From Phoebastria nigripes (lineage: Eukaryota; Chordata; Aves; Procellariiformes; Diomedeidae), in assembly GCA_035582835.1 (NCBI GenBank), contig JAYKAV010001000.1, positions 3,673,721-3,737,720 of the forward strand: a DNA stretch of 64,000 bases, written 5' to 3'. Both the position numbers and the translations under genes were made by a program. How positions within the stretch are numbered: the stretch's first letter is position 1; every line of letters begins with the position of its first letter. Positions 15,501 through 30,500 of the stretch are shown here, piece after piece. A model generated the notes under the pieces. The model made no database searches. It saw only the letters and a list, made by a program, of their open reading frames with translations, and was not told the origin of the DNA.

Positions 15501-18500
15501 TACCTGCAGCATCTGAAGAACCTGGAAAAGAAATTGTGCACTAGGCTGTCCTCCACAGTGTCCAGCACCTTCCTCCCAGCATGGTGGAGATGAGAAAATC
15601 TAGACTCATGATTCAACACCTTCTTAAATCAGGATATTCCTAAACATTTTTGTGAATCCAATCTAATGCACATGCCTCAAGAAGCTGAACTGTTCCGAAA
15701 GCAATTTTCAGAATTATATGCATGCAGCTGCACATAATTATTGGAATTTGAATACTCAAATAGCTAAGCATCTATGCAGTTATTTCAGCATGCATACGAT
15801 GATGAAATTAGGCTTCACACTTTCCCAAAATACATCTCTCAGTCTTTAGAGAACCTTAATCTAGTTCAAACAGTATTTTAATGCATTATTATTTTTAACT
15901 CACCTCATGAATTCTTTTTATTCATATCACATTTACTTGCTTTGACTGAAAGAGCTACGTTTGCTCACCTACCTTGAATGCAACTCTGGACTGCCATTGT
16001 TGTATTTACTTCCTCTTTCCCAGACACCAAAATCTGGTACACGATAGGCTCTTTCCACGCAAAACACAAGATTTTGAATGAAGGACACCTATAGGAAAGA
16101 AAGAAAGAAAAGTGATGGAAAAAAATGAAAGCATATTTTCTTTTGTTCATTTTTTCAAAAAGACAAAGTTGTTTTTCCTCAGCCATCATAACTGTGCCTT
16201 CCATCCTTTTTTTTTNCCCCCCAGAGAATGATGTTCCCACATTCAGATATTCTCTTTAAAACCAGTTTTTAATCTGTCCCAAATTAGGTGATGATGTGAT
16301 TTACGCAAAAGTTCCAACAAAGCCAGGGATAAAAATGACTTCATATTCAAGACACATATTTGAAGAGCTCCAAAAAGGTGGTATTTTGATCTTTCAAAAA
16401 AGATTTGTCCTAAAAACAACATCAGAGAGCAAAAGAAATTAAATCCTACAAGATAAGGACCAGCAATCTTGGTGCTGTTTCTTAATTCATTTTAAGAGAA
16501 TTGATATGCCAAAGTTCTATTATACTAGCTCCAGATAATACATACTTATGCAGATTCAAACACACTCCTTTATAAAACACAAATAAAACTCTGAACCAGT
16601 TTATTATAATTAAAATCTCCTCTTGGATCAATATGTTTCAACTGAATACTAAGGTATTTAAGGGTATTTTAAGGTATTTATGGTCTTTTAAGGGTATTTC
16701 ACTATAGCTGGGGACTTATTTAATCAGATACTTTTTCCTCATTTACACTGTTGAAAGAGACATTTGGAGTTGCTCAGTTGTAGAAAAGTTAAATTGATGA
16801 TAAATTTTACAGTTCACCTCAAAGAGTCCACAGATTAGAACTTACAGGAAATTTAACTACAAACACAAGATTTACACGGGTTCATCCACCAAAGCAGGGA
16901 TTTCATCCCCTCCCATCCAAATTATTCTACGGGATTCTGTGGGAAAAGAGAATATTGCAATGGCTATAAACACAACCATACTGGGGAACTACAGAGGAGG
17001 ATCCACTTTGCTATGGTCAAGTGTTTTTTGTTGTTGTGGTGGTGGGTTTGTTTGTTTGTTTGTTTGTGGTTTTTTGTTGTTGTTGTTTTGTTTTTTTCTT
17101 TAAAATGAGCTATGAGATAAAAACTGAATCTTTTACTGAAAGGTATTTGCTTCCACTTTAACTTACCTGCATATCTCTGTTTTGTCCTTTTCTCTCCATT
17201 TTTCTTTAAATCTTAAAAAAAGTTACTATTTCAGATACACCCTTTATGCTAATACCAGTCCACCAGCAATATATACAATTCTATACTTACTTGTCTCTCT
17301 ATATATGTCTCTGCTAAAATTTCACTATGGGGTGCTTACGTATGATTATCTGTACACCTAAATCTTTTCATAGCTAGTACTTTCAAGGAAACAGACTGTC
17401 CCACTCTTTAGATATGGCTGGTATTATTAATCCCTGTAATTTAGCATTTGGTTGTATTAAAATGAACTTTCTCTGAATGAAGCTAGAACACCCAGTGATT
17501 AACAGTGTGGCTTCTCCTATTTCTATCATTAACTTAAATTTAGATGCATTAGCTAAATGAACAAGCAAAGAGCACCACATAGAAATACAGAACCTTACTG
17601 ATGACTTTCTACCAGTTCAGAACATGAGAAAAAAATGGTCAATTACAGATATTTTATGAAATGAACTCAGGGTTTCCAAATAGCAGATTTACAGAAAAAA
17701 GGCAGCAGATAACCAGTTGCAAACCAAAATCTTCAGAGAGCAATCATTCATATCATGGGCATATAAATGCTATAACCAAGTCAATGCTAACGCACTTACA
17801 GAAATCATGGATTGTGTGTGTTAAGCTTATTTATCCAGAAGTCAAGCGTGTGGAGGGCAAGGTGTAATAAAGAATACACATGCAGCATGGATGACTGCAA
17901 ATACTAGTGTTACTCTGTTTTATGTGTATATAACTGCTCTCAAATTCATTCACTTGCACAATCATATACTGTTCTCTTTGTTATGGATGCAAAGATGCGA
18001 TTAAATTAATTTTTCAACTGCAAACAGATGCAACTAGAGGGTAACTCATTGACAGCTGCCATGCCTGACATCAAGCAGCACAGTATACAATGATTGCCTC
18101 CTAAGCCAAGAGTTCTGTGTACAAGCATATTCATGCAGACAGCTTGCCAAATATCAGCCATCTGCCAGCACCTTCCACTGTGCTAGCACTGGTTCAAAAC
18201 CCTCTCTCTATGAAAGGAAAGAGACTAAATACATCGTGCAATGATATCATTGGAAAGAAATATCCAACTTGATGTTTGGGTAGCAGATTGCCACATCCAC
18301 AGTGCTGCCAATGCCACTATGCTGAATATTACCTAGACACACAGGAAAACTTGGAAATACCATAATTATGTGGCATTAATAAGATCTGAGAATATATTCA
18401 ATTGTTGAAGCTATACAGAGACTAATAGAATGTACAGGTCTGTGCTAAGATAATCTTAGTATAAATCTCCATAGTCCACAGATTTCTAGACTATGGTTGC

Positions 18501-21500
18501 AATGAAAACTACATCCTGACATTGAAGAGGAGAATATCCACTGACTGGAAAGTCTATACACATGCACTTTTTCTGCAGATTCTGTAATTAAATGCAAACA
18601 TCTGGAGGATAATATAAATTATAAGTCAAACTAAGTAAATACATAATTATATACATTCGCCTCCTCACAGACATAAAGGCAATTCAGAGAAAATAATATA
18701 GACCTATCATATGATCTAACTAAGCAAGAAAGGAGGCAAGTTGCATCACTTAGTTTTCTCATTATCTAAAGAAAAAACATTAATGAAGATGTACNTTTTA
18801 GAAATATAATGCAAATACACTATTTCTGGAAAAATCTCCCTTTTTTTAAAATGGTAGTACTATAAGTGCATTTAAGCTTTTTAAGGCAGTAGAGCAGTGA
18901 CTATTAAACAGAACAGAGTAAATTTAAACAAATCCAGATTAAGAAAATTGGAAAAAAAAAAAAGAAAGAAAGAAAAAAAAAATCTGTGCTTTCCATTCCT
19001 GTCTCAAAACATAACCTCATTTTAGAGCAGGACAGCAGGTTGTCCTGACATGACTTGTCCTCAAGTCAAGGCCATGGTGGCTATTATTATCTTATTTACA
19101 GACCAGTTAACAATCTTACAAACATCTCTTACCATGATATAAAATTGGTTTATTTTCAATTAAAGATACAGCAAAACTTCTTAACACCCATAGGTTCATA
19201 TGTATTTGAAGAAAGTCCTTCAGTTTTCCAGAAAATTAACCCTATTATTTATTATATTGAAACTCCACTGGACAGCATGCACTGACTGACAGTTTGAAAT
19301 AAGGTGAAAAGTGAGAACAACATAACTAGAAGTTAACTGTCCTAACAGACCTTTTAATTCTTGACCTTGTACCTTTCAGAAATAGCAGGGAACTATAGAA
19401 GTTTTCAAGGTCATGTTACATTCACTCTTTGCATATCTAACACTTTATTAGCTATTAATTTATTTCACTACCCATTCATTCCATTTCTCTTTTCTGACTT
19501 CCATTAAAAGTGGAAAATATCTGCAGTGTATTTCCAGAACAATTATTTCACAGCTGGTAATTAAATAAAACCAAGGAAAAAAAAAAAAAAAAAAAACAAA
19601 AAACAAAACAAACAACCTTAATACAGCGTGTGTTTTAACATCGGAAATCAATTTGTACCTCATCTGTATTGTAGATAATCTGCAGCCCCGAAGAGATCAT
19701 CTCAACCAAATAGAGGAGAAATAATGACACAGCATTTATCTGAAGTAATTAAAGACAGAAAGGAAACTATAATTAACTTTATGTTTATTTGACTCCAGTA
19801 AACATAAACAAGCTAAATGTGATATTACTCACTAACAAAGATGGTCCCACTATAACACAGTTTTGGTTCTTCAAAAATATTCTAATATACCAATATCCTA
19901 GATGTAATGATGTGGAAACAATCAATAGGAAGAAATGCCACAAACAAGCATTGTCCTCTACAACTTCTGCTGCAGTATCATTTTTTAAATTATTTGAAAC
20001 TATGATATTAAAATGTTTTTGCTTAGGCATACTGCTTTGACCCATAGGCAATCACTTTAGTCACAAGCTGTTTCACGTTTACATATATGACAATTTATTA
20101 GCAAGCAGAGCACCAAGAAGGCAAGTAGCATATTGAATAGTACACAGCACATCTAAAAAGCAAATCACTTCATTCCTAACTGGAATTTTAGCATTATCAT
20201 CTGACAGAAGTATAATTACAACATTCAGGTATGATTATATTTGTGAAAAACTGTTTTCTTTTGTAGCTGTACATAGCATTTATTATTAACAGTAATTACC
20301 TTCAGCAGCTGTACAGATGAGCATCATAATGTCAATTTATTAATGAATCAAAGAAAACTGCTTTTGTTACAAAGAATGCTAGTATAATTGAGAATTTGTA
20401 CAACTTCACCAGAGAAAGTAAGTTTATCACAATAACTTGCTTCAATGAGCTATAAAACCACAATTCAGTATATGAAATTTAGAGAAACCATCTAGAACAA
20501 AAAATTGGATCCATATCTGAAACATAGCAGATTAAGAATAAGGTCCAAATTCTAGAAATTCCAAAAGATGTAAAGACCACTGACTCCAGTTTCTTAATAC
20601 AATCTGAAAAACACCAAGTACAGCAATAACAGCAGACCAGCTACGTAATATATTCCATTCTTCCCAACTGAACCACCTCAATTACTCTGTTTTCTGTTGT
20701 CTCCACAGAGCTGAAAACCCTCTATTCTTTGAGATTTGCTGATGGCAGAAGGGAACGTGCATTCATGTTTATGGGAAGGGTTGAGTTGCCACAAATAACA
20801 GAGACTTTGAACTATCATACAGTGCTCCCCAGGTCCCAAAATTATTGTATTCTCTTGCAGATAAAAGATCTTCAGGAAGCTTCACATAGAAGTCCAAAAT
20901 GCTAACTTAGGATAACTCCATAAATCATTTTTCTCAGAACATACATTTCCTGAATCCAACACATTTACTGTACAAACTATTTAAGTGATGTTGTCACCGT
21001 GAAATTAAATAATTACCAACCTACTGTCACTTCTGAATAATTTCACTAGCGATTTCTGAACTAAAGAGAGCACACAGAGTTATGGAATGCAAAAGAACAA
21101 GGTCATGAATGCAAAAAAGAGTCTGAAGGTAAAGAGGGGGGGGGGGAAAAAAAAAAAGAGTCTATCAATGCTTTGGAAAATGAAAGGCAATAAAACAATC
21201 AATTATGCAATGAATCTGACTAGGAACCACTACACAAAATAGTGAACAACAAATCTGTAACTACACAAAGCTGTTGACAGTGTACATTAAATCTTTACTA
21301 TGAATGAAAATTGCTCAGACTTATGGAAAATTAAGCTGGGAACAGTAATAAAAAAATATAATATTCAATGTAAGATTACACTAAATCTTTCACTTTACTG
21401 ACTACTTCAACATTTTTTTGCCAGGATTATTTATTGACAGCCATCTGTTGGTCTCAGAAAGAAGCAACTTTATAAACAACCAACCGTTTACCTCCACAAA

Positions 21501-24500
21501 CCCCACAACATTTCAGTACCTTCTGACCAAAACATACCACAGAGTTACATTTCAAACCAGTCTGTCTTCTTCACCAAAAGATGCAGAAGGAATCTCAATT
21601 TTATCAAGTACAACACATCTAACATAAATCTAACAGACACAGCTGCATCATGAAAGAATGGAGACAACAATAACATTATTTAAAATCATCCAAACTTTCA
21701 TTTATACACACATGCATATTTTACCTGGAGGTGACCATGTTCCTTATGGGAGAAGACCTCATCTCCAGTGTGTGCACTGAAAACAGAATGAAGACATTCA
21801 GATGGTTTGGGGTCTTGTTTAAATTGCTGAACCTAAAGGTGAATTAAAGGCAAAACATAAAATCAAAGTCAATAATTTCAGTATGTTTGGCAACCACAAA
21901 TTCACTATAACACTCAGGTATTTCAAAATTTCTTGAAATGAACACTATGTAAAACTTAAAAACAACAGTTCCTGAAACTTACCAGAAACTATTTCATACA
22001 TACTTAAAGTATACATATACTTAAAGAATACAAATATTCAACCCATCTCTCNAGTCTCTTTGGGACTGGTAGAAAAAAAAACAACTGTAATAGATAGCTA
22101 CAGATGCTTAGTCACTTGCATCTTCTGGACAAACACCACCTCATTTTACTGGAGCTGAAATCTTAGCAGAAAGCATGTCAAAGCATATCATGCCTACCCT
22201 GAATTCACAGATCCGAAACGTACATATAGAATCCTGACCCATAAGCTCTCAGCTGGCTCACTACCTTTCCCTAGCAGAGTACCATGAATTCCAGCTACTC
22301 TCTCACATATGGGGCAACTCCCCTCCTCACCTTCCTGGCCTGTCCTAAAGAGCCTGTATCCATCCATCAGTGTTCCAGTCACTTGAGCTATCCCACCACG
22401 CCTCTGCGATCCCATGAGATCATAGCCCTGGAGCTGCATGCATACTTCTATTTCCTCCTTTTTGTTCCCCGTGCTGCATGCATTAGTGCACGGGCATTTC
22501 TGAGAGGCACCCAAGCATGCTGATTTCCCAGAAAAGGTATGAGAGCTTTCTTCTCCATAATGCTGTCCCATAGGTACCTCCTTATTTCCACACGTACGCT
22601 TGGGACAATTCCACTTCAGTTAATGCTACATGCCTTCTGTTTGCATCACCCCAGGCCCCTTTGTTTGCCTACCCCATCCACCACTTCCTCACTTGATTGT
22701 TGAGCACTCTCTCTCTCCCTCACCATTCCTAGTTTAAAGCTCTTACTGGAGTGCAAGAGCCCAAAACTTCTGTTGCGAACAATAGTTCTAATAATCTTTA
22801 TGAATAATGATCCATAATGCTCCATAAAATTTAATAATTATTGTCGTACCATTTGACAACGTGACAAAGGTTTTAAAACAAAAAAGAAATCATTATTGTT
22901 ATTAATAATAATTTTTAAGCCTTCTGGGTTATAGACCTACAAAAGTGTTCAGAAATTGCCACATGTAGATCATGTAACAAACGAAAAGCTGCAAGAGTTA
23001 AGAGTATCTAGTATAAAAGAGTACATGGGAAAACAAAGATTTATTTTGGCGAGCACAGTTTGTGACATTCAGATGTACAGTGAAATGTTTACAGATACTG
23101 GAAGGCAAAGCTGACAGCTTAAAAAGAAAACATAAAGATTATAGATAGGAAGAATAGTACCCCAGATTAAAATCACCTTTTAGTCATAGACACTATCGTT
23201 GGACCTCAGAATGAGCCTCTATGATACAGAATCTCTTACGATGGAGATGTAATGCAGTAAGATGAATTACAAATACAAGAGGTTAACAACAAAGGAGTGA
23301 AATAAGAACTACAGTGGTTTTAAAGTAGTTTTGATTCCTTTTTTGTCACAAAATACAATGTCTGCTACCTCAGAAAACCATTTGAGAAAACAAATCTGGA
23401 CTGTCAGAGAGCAATGCCAATAGGGCAGAGAAAGGAAATCAAATTTACAAAGAAAAGAATGAAGGTAACAAAAGAAGATCCTTCCCCATAATTCCTCAAG
23501 TCATAACATGCTCTCCAACAAACAGTTTTCAAATTTTCTAACCATTATTGCCAGGACCTGGTCCACGTTTCACAACATTTTCAACACTGATCTTATCTTC
23601 ATGCGATATTCTTCTCCACCAACAAAACATACATAGCATATAGCATGTGCCCCAGAAGCAACAAAGTGAATACTATTTTGTGGAGTTATCATGTCTAGTC
23701 CATGAACACATTCAATACATTTTAGGTCATAATTCATATGTTCATTAGCAACAGAATATAACATCTGCAATTCTTGTCACAAGCATCATCATCTATTCAA
23801 GTCACGCCTTAGCATTTGGGCATATATAATTCATATTATTAAAAAATATCCTCCCTCTACATGAGGCCAGCACGTACAGAGTCTCTCAGAATAAAGTCCA
23901 ATTTGACTTATGTCTGTTAGGTACCTCAGACTGCTTATTGTAGGCTTATTGTCTTTCCTACATTGTAGGAAGAGAGAAGCATTTATAGTAATCGAGGCAA
24001 AAACTGACTACCTGTATGTCAGCAGTGTGATACCTGTTTTAATTTAATGCTCATTATTGATATCTGCAGTGATCATCCTCAAAAAAACCCACTGCATGTC
24101 AAAGAGAAAAACAGCAGCTCAACTGTAACAAGATCAATTTAGGTCAAGATTATTTAAAGATATAAGACTACAAAGAAACAGACTAAGAAAACTGAGAAAA
24201 AAATACCATGTCAGCATAAATACAACTGGCAATACACCTGATTTGCTTAGTAGTAGTAGTAGTATTATTACTGATATCACATGCCTACAGACTTTACATT
24301 TCAGCTTGCGTGCTTAGAAGTGATGGAAGCTACATGGTAACATGAGAATTATTTTTAATAATACAGTTAAAAGTCAGTGACATAAAACTTAAAATAATCA
24401 CATGGAATATAGATATTTAACTACTGGTAGAATTACTGCTAACCACTATGCAAAATTAATCCACCACATCTAAATTTTGATAAGGAGAAGCCCTGAATAT

Positions 24501-27500
24501 TCAAGAATATTCAGGTTATACTCACAAGAGGATTACAGGCTGAATATATCAACTGTACTAAAACATAAGTAAATTACCCTGTTTCCCTATTCATTTTGGA
24601 TTGCTGCCCTTCTGAATACTGCAAAGTGGCTGCTAAAGAAACCAAGCAAAATAATCAAAACGATCACCTAGGTAAGGAGAACAACTGCAAATGCAATAAC
24701 CAAGTTAACAGTGCAAAGAAAACTCTCCAGCCTTAGCTAAAAGAAACTCTACACTTTCCATTTAAGCATTAAAAAGACATCCAAAAAACCCCAATTACTA
24801 ACGGTCTAATGCTTAAATGGCATACATAACAGCAAAAGGAACGCAAAGAAGTTTCAAGCATGCCCTGCAGTTTACTTCGCAAAACGCTCGTGTCTTTTAT
24901 ACCCTAAAACAATGCTGCAACCTAACAATAGTGAAGCAGCTGTTCTTAGCTGGGACACAGTAATACTGCATTCCCCTTTTGAATTTTATCTATATTTAGA
25001 AGTTAGTTTTCCACAGTTTAATTAATCCCTTAGAATTAAGTGAGTGCTTGTGTCCACACTACAGTGTTTTACCTTATCAGCCTGACGCATGTAGCAGTAG
25101 AGAATTCCTCTCATACACTTTATAGCAGAATGCTCCAGTTCATGAGTCCTTCCCTTGTCATCATCAATACGCCTGGGTAAGAGAGATAACTCATAAAACA
25201 AATTGGAAATGCATTAGAGGGGAAAAAAGAAAAAAAGGACACATTAGTGCTTTGGAATACTAAGTATTTAACTAACACTGTTGTATAGTGGTGCCCACAC
25301 TCATATCAACATATTTATAGCCCTACCCATCCTTCCTTAATTAAGAAAAAAAAAATGTCTTTATGTGGCAACTTACACAAACATTCCTATTTCAAAATTT
25401 AAAAAGGAAAAAAAAAAAAAATCCTTGCTGATATTATAACATTGCAAGCCACTGTTCTGTGTTCCGTGAGAGATCCAAAACGCAAAGGCAATTTCGCTTT
25501 AACTCTACAAAATATCTGCCATTCATAATCAAGCAGTCACTTTCCTGATGATGTGGATAAACTACAGCTGTGCATACAAGAGTCTGAAAGTTAACTACTC
25601 TGAATGTCCAGAAATGCATTTCAAGATACCTCAGTATTTTTATACCGTGAAATCAAACAACATACCGTGAAATCAAACAACACTGACAGTTACTGTATTA
25701 TTAAATGTATATTAAAAACAATGCCAAATCCCAAGTTATTTTAACTATAAGAAATGTATTGTGTGTAAACAACCTTGACTATTGCATTCATGTGTTCTGT
25801 CTTTTCCAGTTCTCAATTTTTGATTGAGCCTTTCAGGGTGAAAATAACGTTTTCTTACATATTTGTAACTTACAACAACATGTGTCTGATACAAACACGC
25901 AAAACAGCATAACATGCTCACTGCTATTTCTCAGTCCACTTTATAGCTGTTACTAATTTGATTACAGCTAAGTGGATGATAACTACGCTGCAAACGAAGC
26001 ATATCCTTTTCCACCATACTTAACATGTTAGTAGTTTATGCTGAGGTTCTGCTACCTACACTGAAAATTAGGAAGGCAGTGATAACTTCAAAAACCATAC
26101 ACATCCAGAAATCACGCTATTTAAATAATAATATAAGTAATGCACTTGCTTTCAATTACAAAGTTGAAACAAGGGGAGAAAAAGCAACCCCACAAGGAAT
26201 AAAACCAGATAATGCAAAATTAATAGGTTAAGAATTTTTTAAGCAGTAGGATTTACTCTCAATTTTATCATAAATCCAAAGAGCAATAAGAAGCACATGT
26301 AAAAGGTCTGAAGTTTTCATGTTAAAACATTTTTCCTCTATTCACAACAGCAGTGTTTGTTTTCTTAACATGCTCTCAAGAAATTTAGCTTTTATGAAAG
26401 TGAACAGTAGCACTGGCATGAGTCAAGCACAGTAATCTGCATGTGGTAGATAATGCAGCCTTCCATATGAGTCTTGTATCTTGGCTCATTTCAGATTTTA
26501 GCCGTTCACTTAATTTCAATCATCAACCTTTGCCCATCAAAGAAAATTTGTTGCACAGCACCTGAAGTTCAGGGCCCTGTTCTGAGCATAACTGGAAGTA
26601 ACACAAACTATTTATCTTGCCACTTTGCCCTTCCTTCAACCTGCAACAAATTTCATATATCATCTTCTATGATTCTACATATTGGAAATTAAAGACTGAA
26701 TAACTCGGGCAACATTATGCCATGCTCTCTTCTATGAGTTGCTGAAAATTCAAAACAATCAATCCTGCCCCTTTCATTCTTCCTTCTAAATTTCTTCTAT
26801 TTTTTTTTTTTGTTTTCAAATGCTTTATTTCACCAACAGAAAGAGGAATTAAAAGAAAGACGCAAAGATTTCAATATAAGAAATTAAAGTAATAATTACA
26901 CATTCTGAATGTTAATTTCCTTATAATTTTTGCTAGTTTCTCAAAATTTTGAAACGCATTACATCTCAGGCACGGCATCTCCAGAAGTAAACACAGATCT
27001 TTGTACGTCTTCTCTTTCAAAAAGCATCATTTTGTAACAACATTTCCTAGAAGACAATTTTAACANCATTTTTTTCAGATTGGTGTCAGAGGTATAGAAT
27101 CTAAAGCAATAAATGGAGACAAAAAAGAAACTCAAAACTTTTTATCTGCTAAGTAGATCATCTTTACTTCAACAGTAGCTCCTCGTATTACTTCTGGCCC
27201 TTCTTCTGTAAAATATACTAGAATTTTGTCCAAGCATGTGATCACTACCTCAATACAAGAAGTTGATTACTAAAGAGAGTAAATTATTCAATATCTGCAC
27301 ACCATCTTCTTTCTTAAAAACACTGCATTTGAGTTATCATCACCTCTGACTCTGTTTTCCTGGGTGGCTGGGGTAGCAAGGTTGGAAACAAGGAATACTA
27401 AATCTCAGAAAGCTATTTTCATAGTTATTTGACCTAAAGGAGAGGGAATTATGAATAAATTATTATGGGAGGTAACTCTCCCATAGTTCTTAAGGTCATA

Positions 27501-30500
27501 CTACACCACACAAATTCCTAACCTACTTCTCTAGTGAGTCAGCAGTGGAAACAGAAGAAACAGAAAATAAGAAGAGCTAACAACTGAGGCTGCCCAGCCT
27601 TTGTACCTGGTGAGGATGATAGTCACTGTTGTTTCCCAAATATACATTTCTCAGCATTCAAGGATTCAGACTCCTGCGAGTACCTGGATTGTTACTACCT
27701 GCAACAAGCCTGCTTCTGCTCTGAACTCTCCTACTACATTTAAAATGAGCAGTATTCCTTGGGTACAGTTTGCCACAATAACCTTTATTTTTAATAGCAT
27801 GCATTAATTCCTCTGTTTCAGAATATTGGTACCAATTAAGTTATATGAAAACATGTTTACTTACCAAAAGTAGAGTGACATTTTTTAACCTAGTAGCTAC
27901 ATAAATATTTTTATTGAGATTTGGAAACATGTACCATCTCTATGGGTTTACATTTTTGATAAAGCTTCATCTTTTAAAACATTCCCGGGGAACTGCATAA
28001 CAGAAAGAATGTAACATGGCAGAGATGTGAGTTTAGAAGTTATTCACCTGTAAGCAAGGGCTAATGCCCAGGCACATGCAGCACAGTAAAGACTGTCGTG
28101 TACTTTTGCCTTTTGGTTATCCCCATATGTTTTTGTAGGAAACAGACCTGTGGTTGGGCTTTGATGAAGCAGCAACGTTGACTTAACTGGAAAAAAGAAA
28201 AAATGGTCTTAACAGCACTTAGGTTTCTTCCAGTTTCTACATAGATTTTCAGGAATAAATCAAGATGTGAACAACCTGTTAGAGCATGCACAACATAAAA
28301 CAGAAAAGAAAGAAAGGTAAGGAGAAAGACACACACACAAAAAAATTCATCACGTTTTTTCAGTCAAATTAGACCTTTTTGCAAAAAAATCAGTATTCAA
28401 AACTATTTATATGGCTCTGTTCTACTACAACCCACTGTGTACAGAGTCTCTACAATGCAACCCAGTAATTTCCCTTTTATGGGAAAAAAAGAAAAAAAAA
28501 AAGGGGGGGGGGGGGGCTACAGTATGCCAGCTGCCCCCCCAAATAATTTAAATAGTTAAACTCTGCAGAACTTACATTCATAAAAATTAAATTTTTAACT
28601 TAGGCCAGATGATTGTATCAATATTTTTAAAAAAGGAAAGGAATGAATAAGTAAGGAGAAAGGACAACTACAGTTATTTAACTCAGTACCTTGACATAAA
28701 AATAGAATATGACAGGAATTTTCAAGTTGTCAGAAGTGAATTAGAAAAAATACTAAATATTACTTTCTTTCTTTTTGTACTTTAATATTTTGCATTTTGT
28801 GAATTGTTTTCCTAAAATTGTATAATAACCAGCGTGCTACAAGATTGAAACTAGGCTTAATGTCCTTGAACATGACCCTTCTAATGATAACCTGTCCATT
28901 ATAAGACAAGACAGCAATTTTTTTTCCAGAATGTTATCAAGCATTAATTTAAAAAAGCCTCTTCATTGTCTATGTATTAAAAATTAAGTATTTTAAATGA
29001 AAATTACAGGGTGTTACGGCTTTTTGCATTATATTCTTCAGTGACTTAATACGTTATAACAAGAAATTTGATAAAATGTTACCTGAAAAAGTCAATATAG
29101 ATTATTCTAAAATGAAGTATAAATCCAATAGTAAATTTTTACTGAGGCAGCAGACTGCTTGCAATATAAGTGCCCAACAGATAAATAGCAAGCACCACCA
29201 CAGATTTGCTGCTGCCAAGCATTAAAAGTAAATTGAACAGTCACCTCCTCTGTAAGAAAGATAAAAGCAACACATCTACAAAAAGCAGCGCATCTATGGA
29301 TAGATAGATGGATAGATAGATCTATGGATAGACCAGGCACAACTCTCAGATTTCACTTCAAAAAGGAATTTGAATGAAGGGAGTCTCATCCCACATTTTT
29401 AGAATGGTGGAAAAATTGTTCACTATTCTATACCCTTGCCTGACTAAAACTTAAACAGTCAATTGCACAGCCATTAAAAAAATTGATTTTAGAATACAGG
29501 CAGGACTTTATTATAACACATACACCCCAACACCCAAAACAATCAAAATAAACCATTGCTTCTTTAACGTGTATGGGTTTGGCTTAAAATTATCTCACAA
29601 TGTAAAGAAAAACACTAAAGTTGGCTTAAAAGTAAGTTAGCTAACAGATAAAATTTCGGCACCATTAGTAACAAAAATTAACTTCTCACTGATCACCTGT
29701 CAAACTCTTATAAGTACTACAAGAAAGCTTTTTTCTATTTAAATGTTTCCTCACCTGTATCTGGCTAATGCCACAATACTAGGCTACCACTTTATCCAAA
29801 ATAATTCTAAATTCAGTCTTACAGCTGGACTGGATTTCCAATATACATTTTCATTTTCAACAAGAAATGTAATTCAGCCCTCCAGTTTTCGTGCCTTTCA
29901 AACTCCCAGCAGAAATTTAAGAAACTACCCTCAAGTAAGAATAATGTAGCAATGATATTTAACATGTAAATATCAATTCCAATTCATATCTGGGTTAGTT
30001 CAAGCATCAAAAACTGTCAGCAGATTACCTTTACCCCTCCCCATCCAAGACCATCAGGTGCAACTCAGAATCTATTCTACCATTTGACAAATGCAGATGA
30101 TAATTTTAAACACTAATTACAGGTCATGATTTTTCAAGCAATGTATGAAATATCCCAATACATGCATTATATTATCACAGGAATCTTATGAGGAATTGTA
30201 ATGACAGAATCCTTTACCTCTCTGAAAATAAAAATCCTTATTAAAGACTGCAGATAATATTTTAAGACAAAGCTAATTACTGTCATAACCATAACTGTAA
30301 ATATTTCAGTAAGTTACACTGAAAATCTTTCATGGTAGGAACAATTATTAACTTACCAATTCTGTAATAATGATCTAATTTGTCCCACAGACTTCCTCCC
30401 TCTGGTTTTGGAAGGTTAATACTTTTCAGTGGCTCATAAATTGAACCTAAAAAAAAGAAGAGAAAAAACAAAATCAAGATCAGAGTTAGTTTCATAATTC

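Larger units (their letters stand above)
7775..15972 (-). other. PHKB intron 7
   Basis: 8.2 kb, holding the solo LTR (10479-11072), a CR1 fragment (12938-13215), the T/G repeat at 7956 and several A/T tracts (8566, 12491). Remaining sequence is AT-rich without recognisable genes. Confidence 0.88.
21833..25072 (-). other. PHKB intron 4
   Basis: 3.2 kb with the CR1 ORF2 remnant (22194-22760) and a TAG repeat (24249). The rest is AT-rich with nothing recognised. Confidence 0.88.
28187..30356 (-). other. PHKB intron 2
   Basis: 2.2 kb with the A-tract/G14 block (28503) and a GATA microsatellite (29294). No exon is seen. Confidence 0.88.

Noticed and set aside
22284..22523. 79-codon plus-strand frame
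   Set aside because: Antisense shadow of the CR1 endonuclease remnant.
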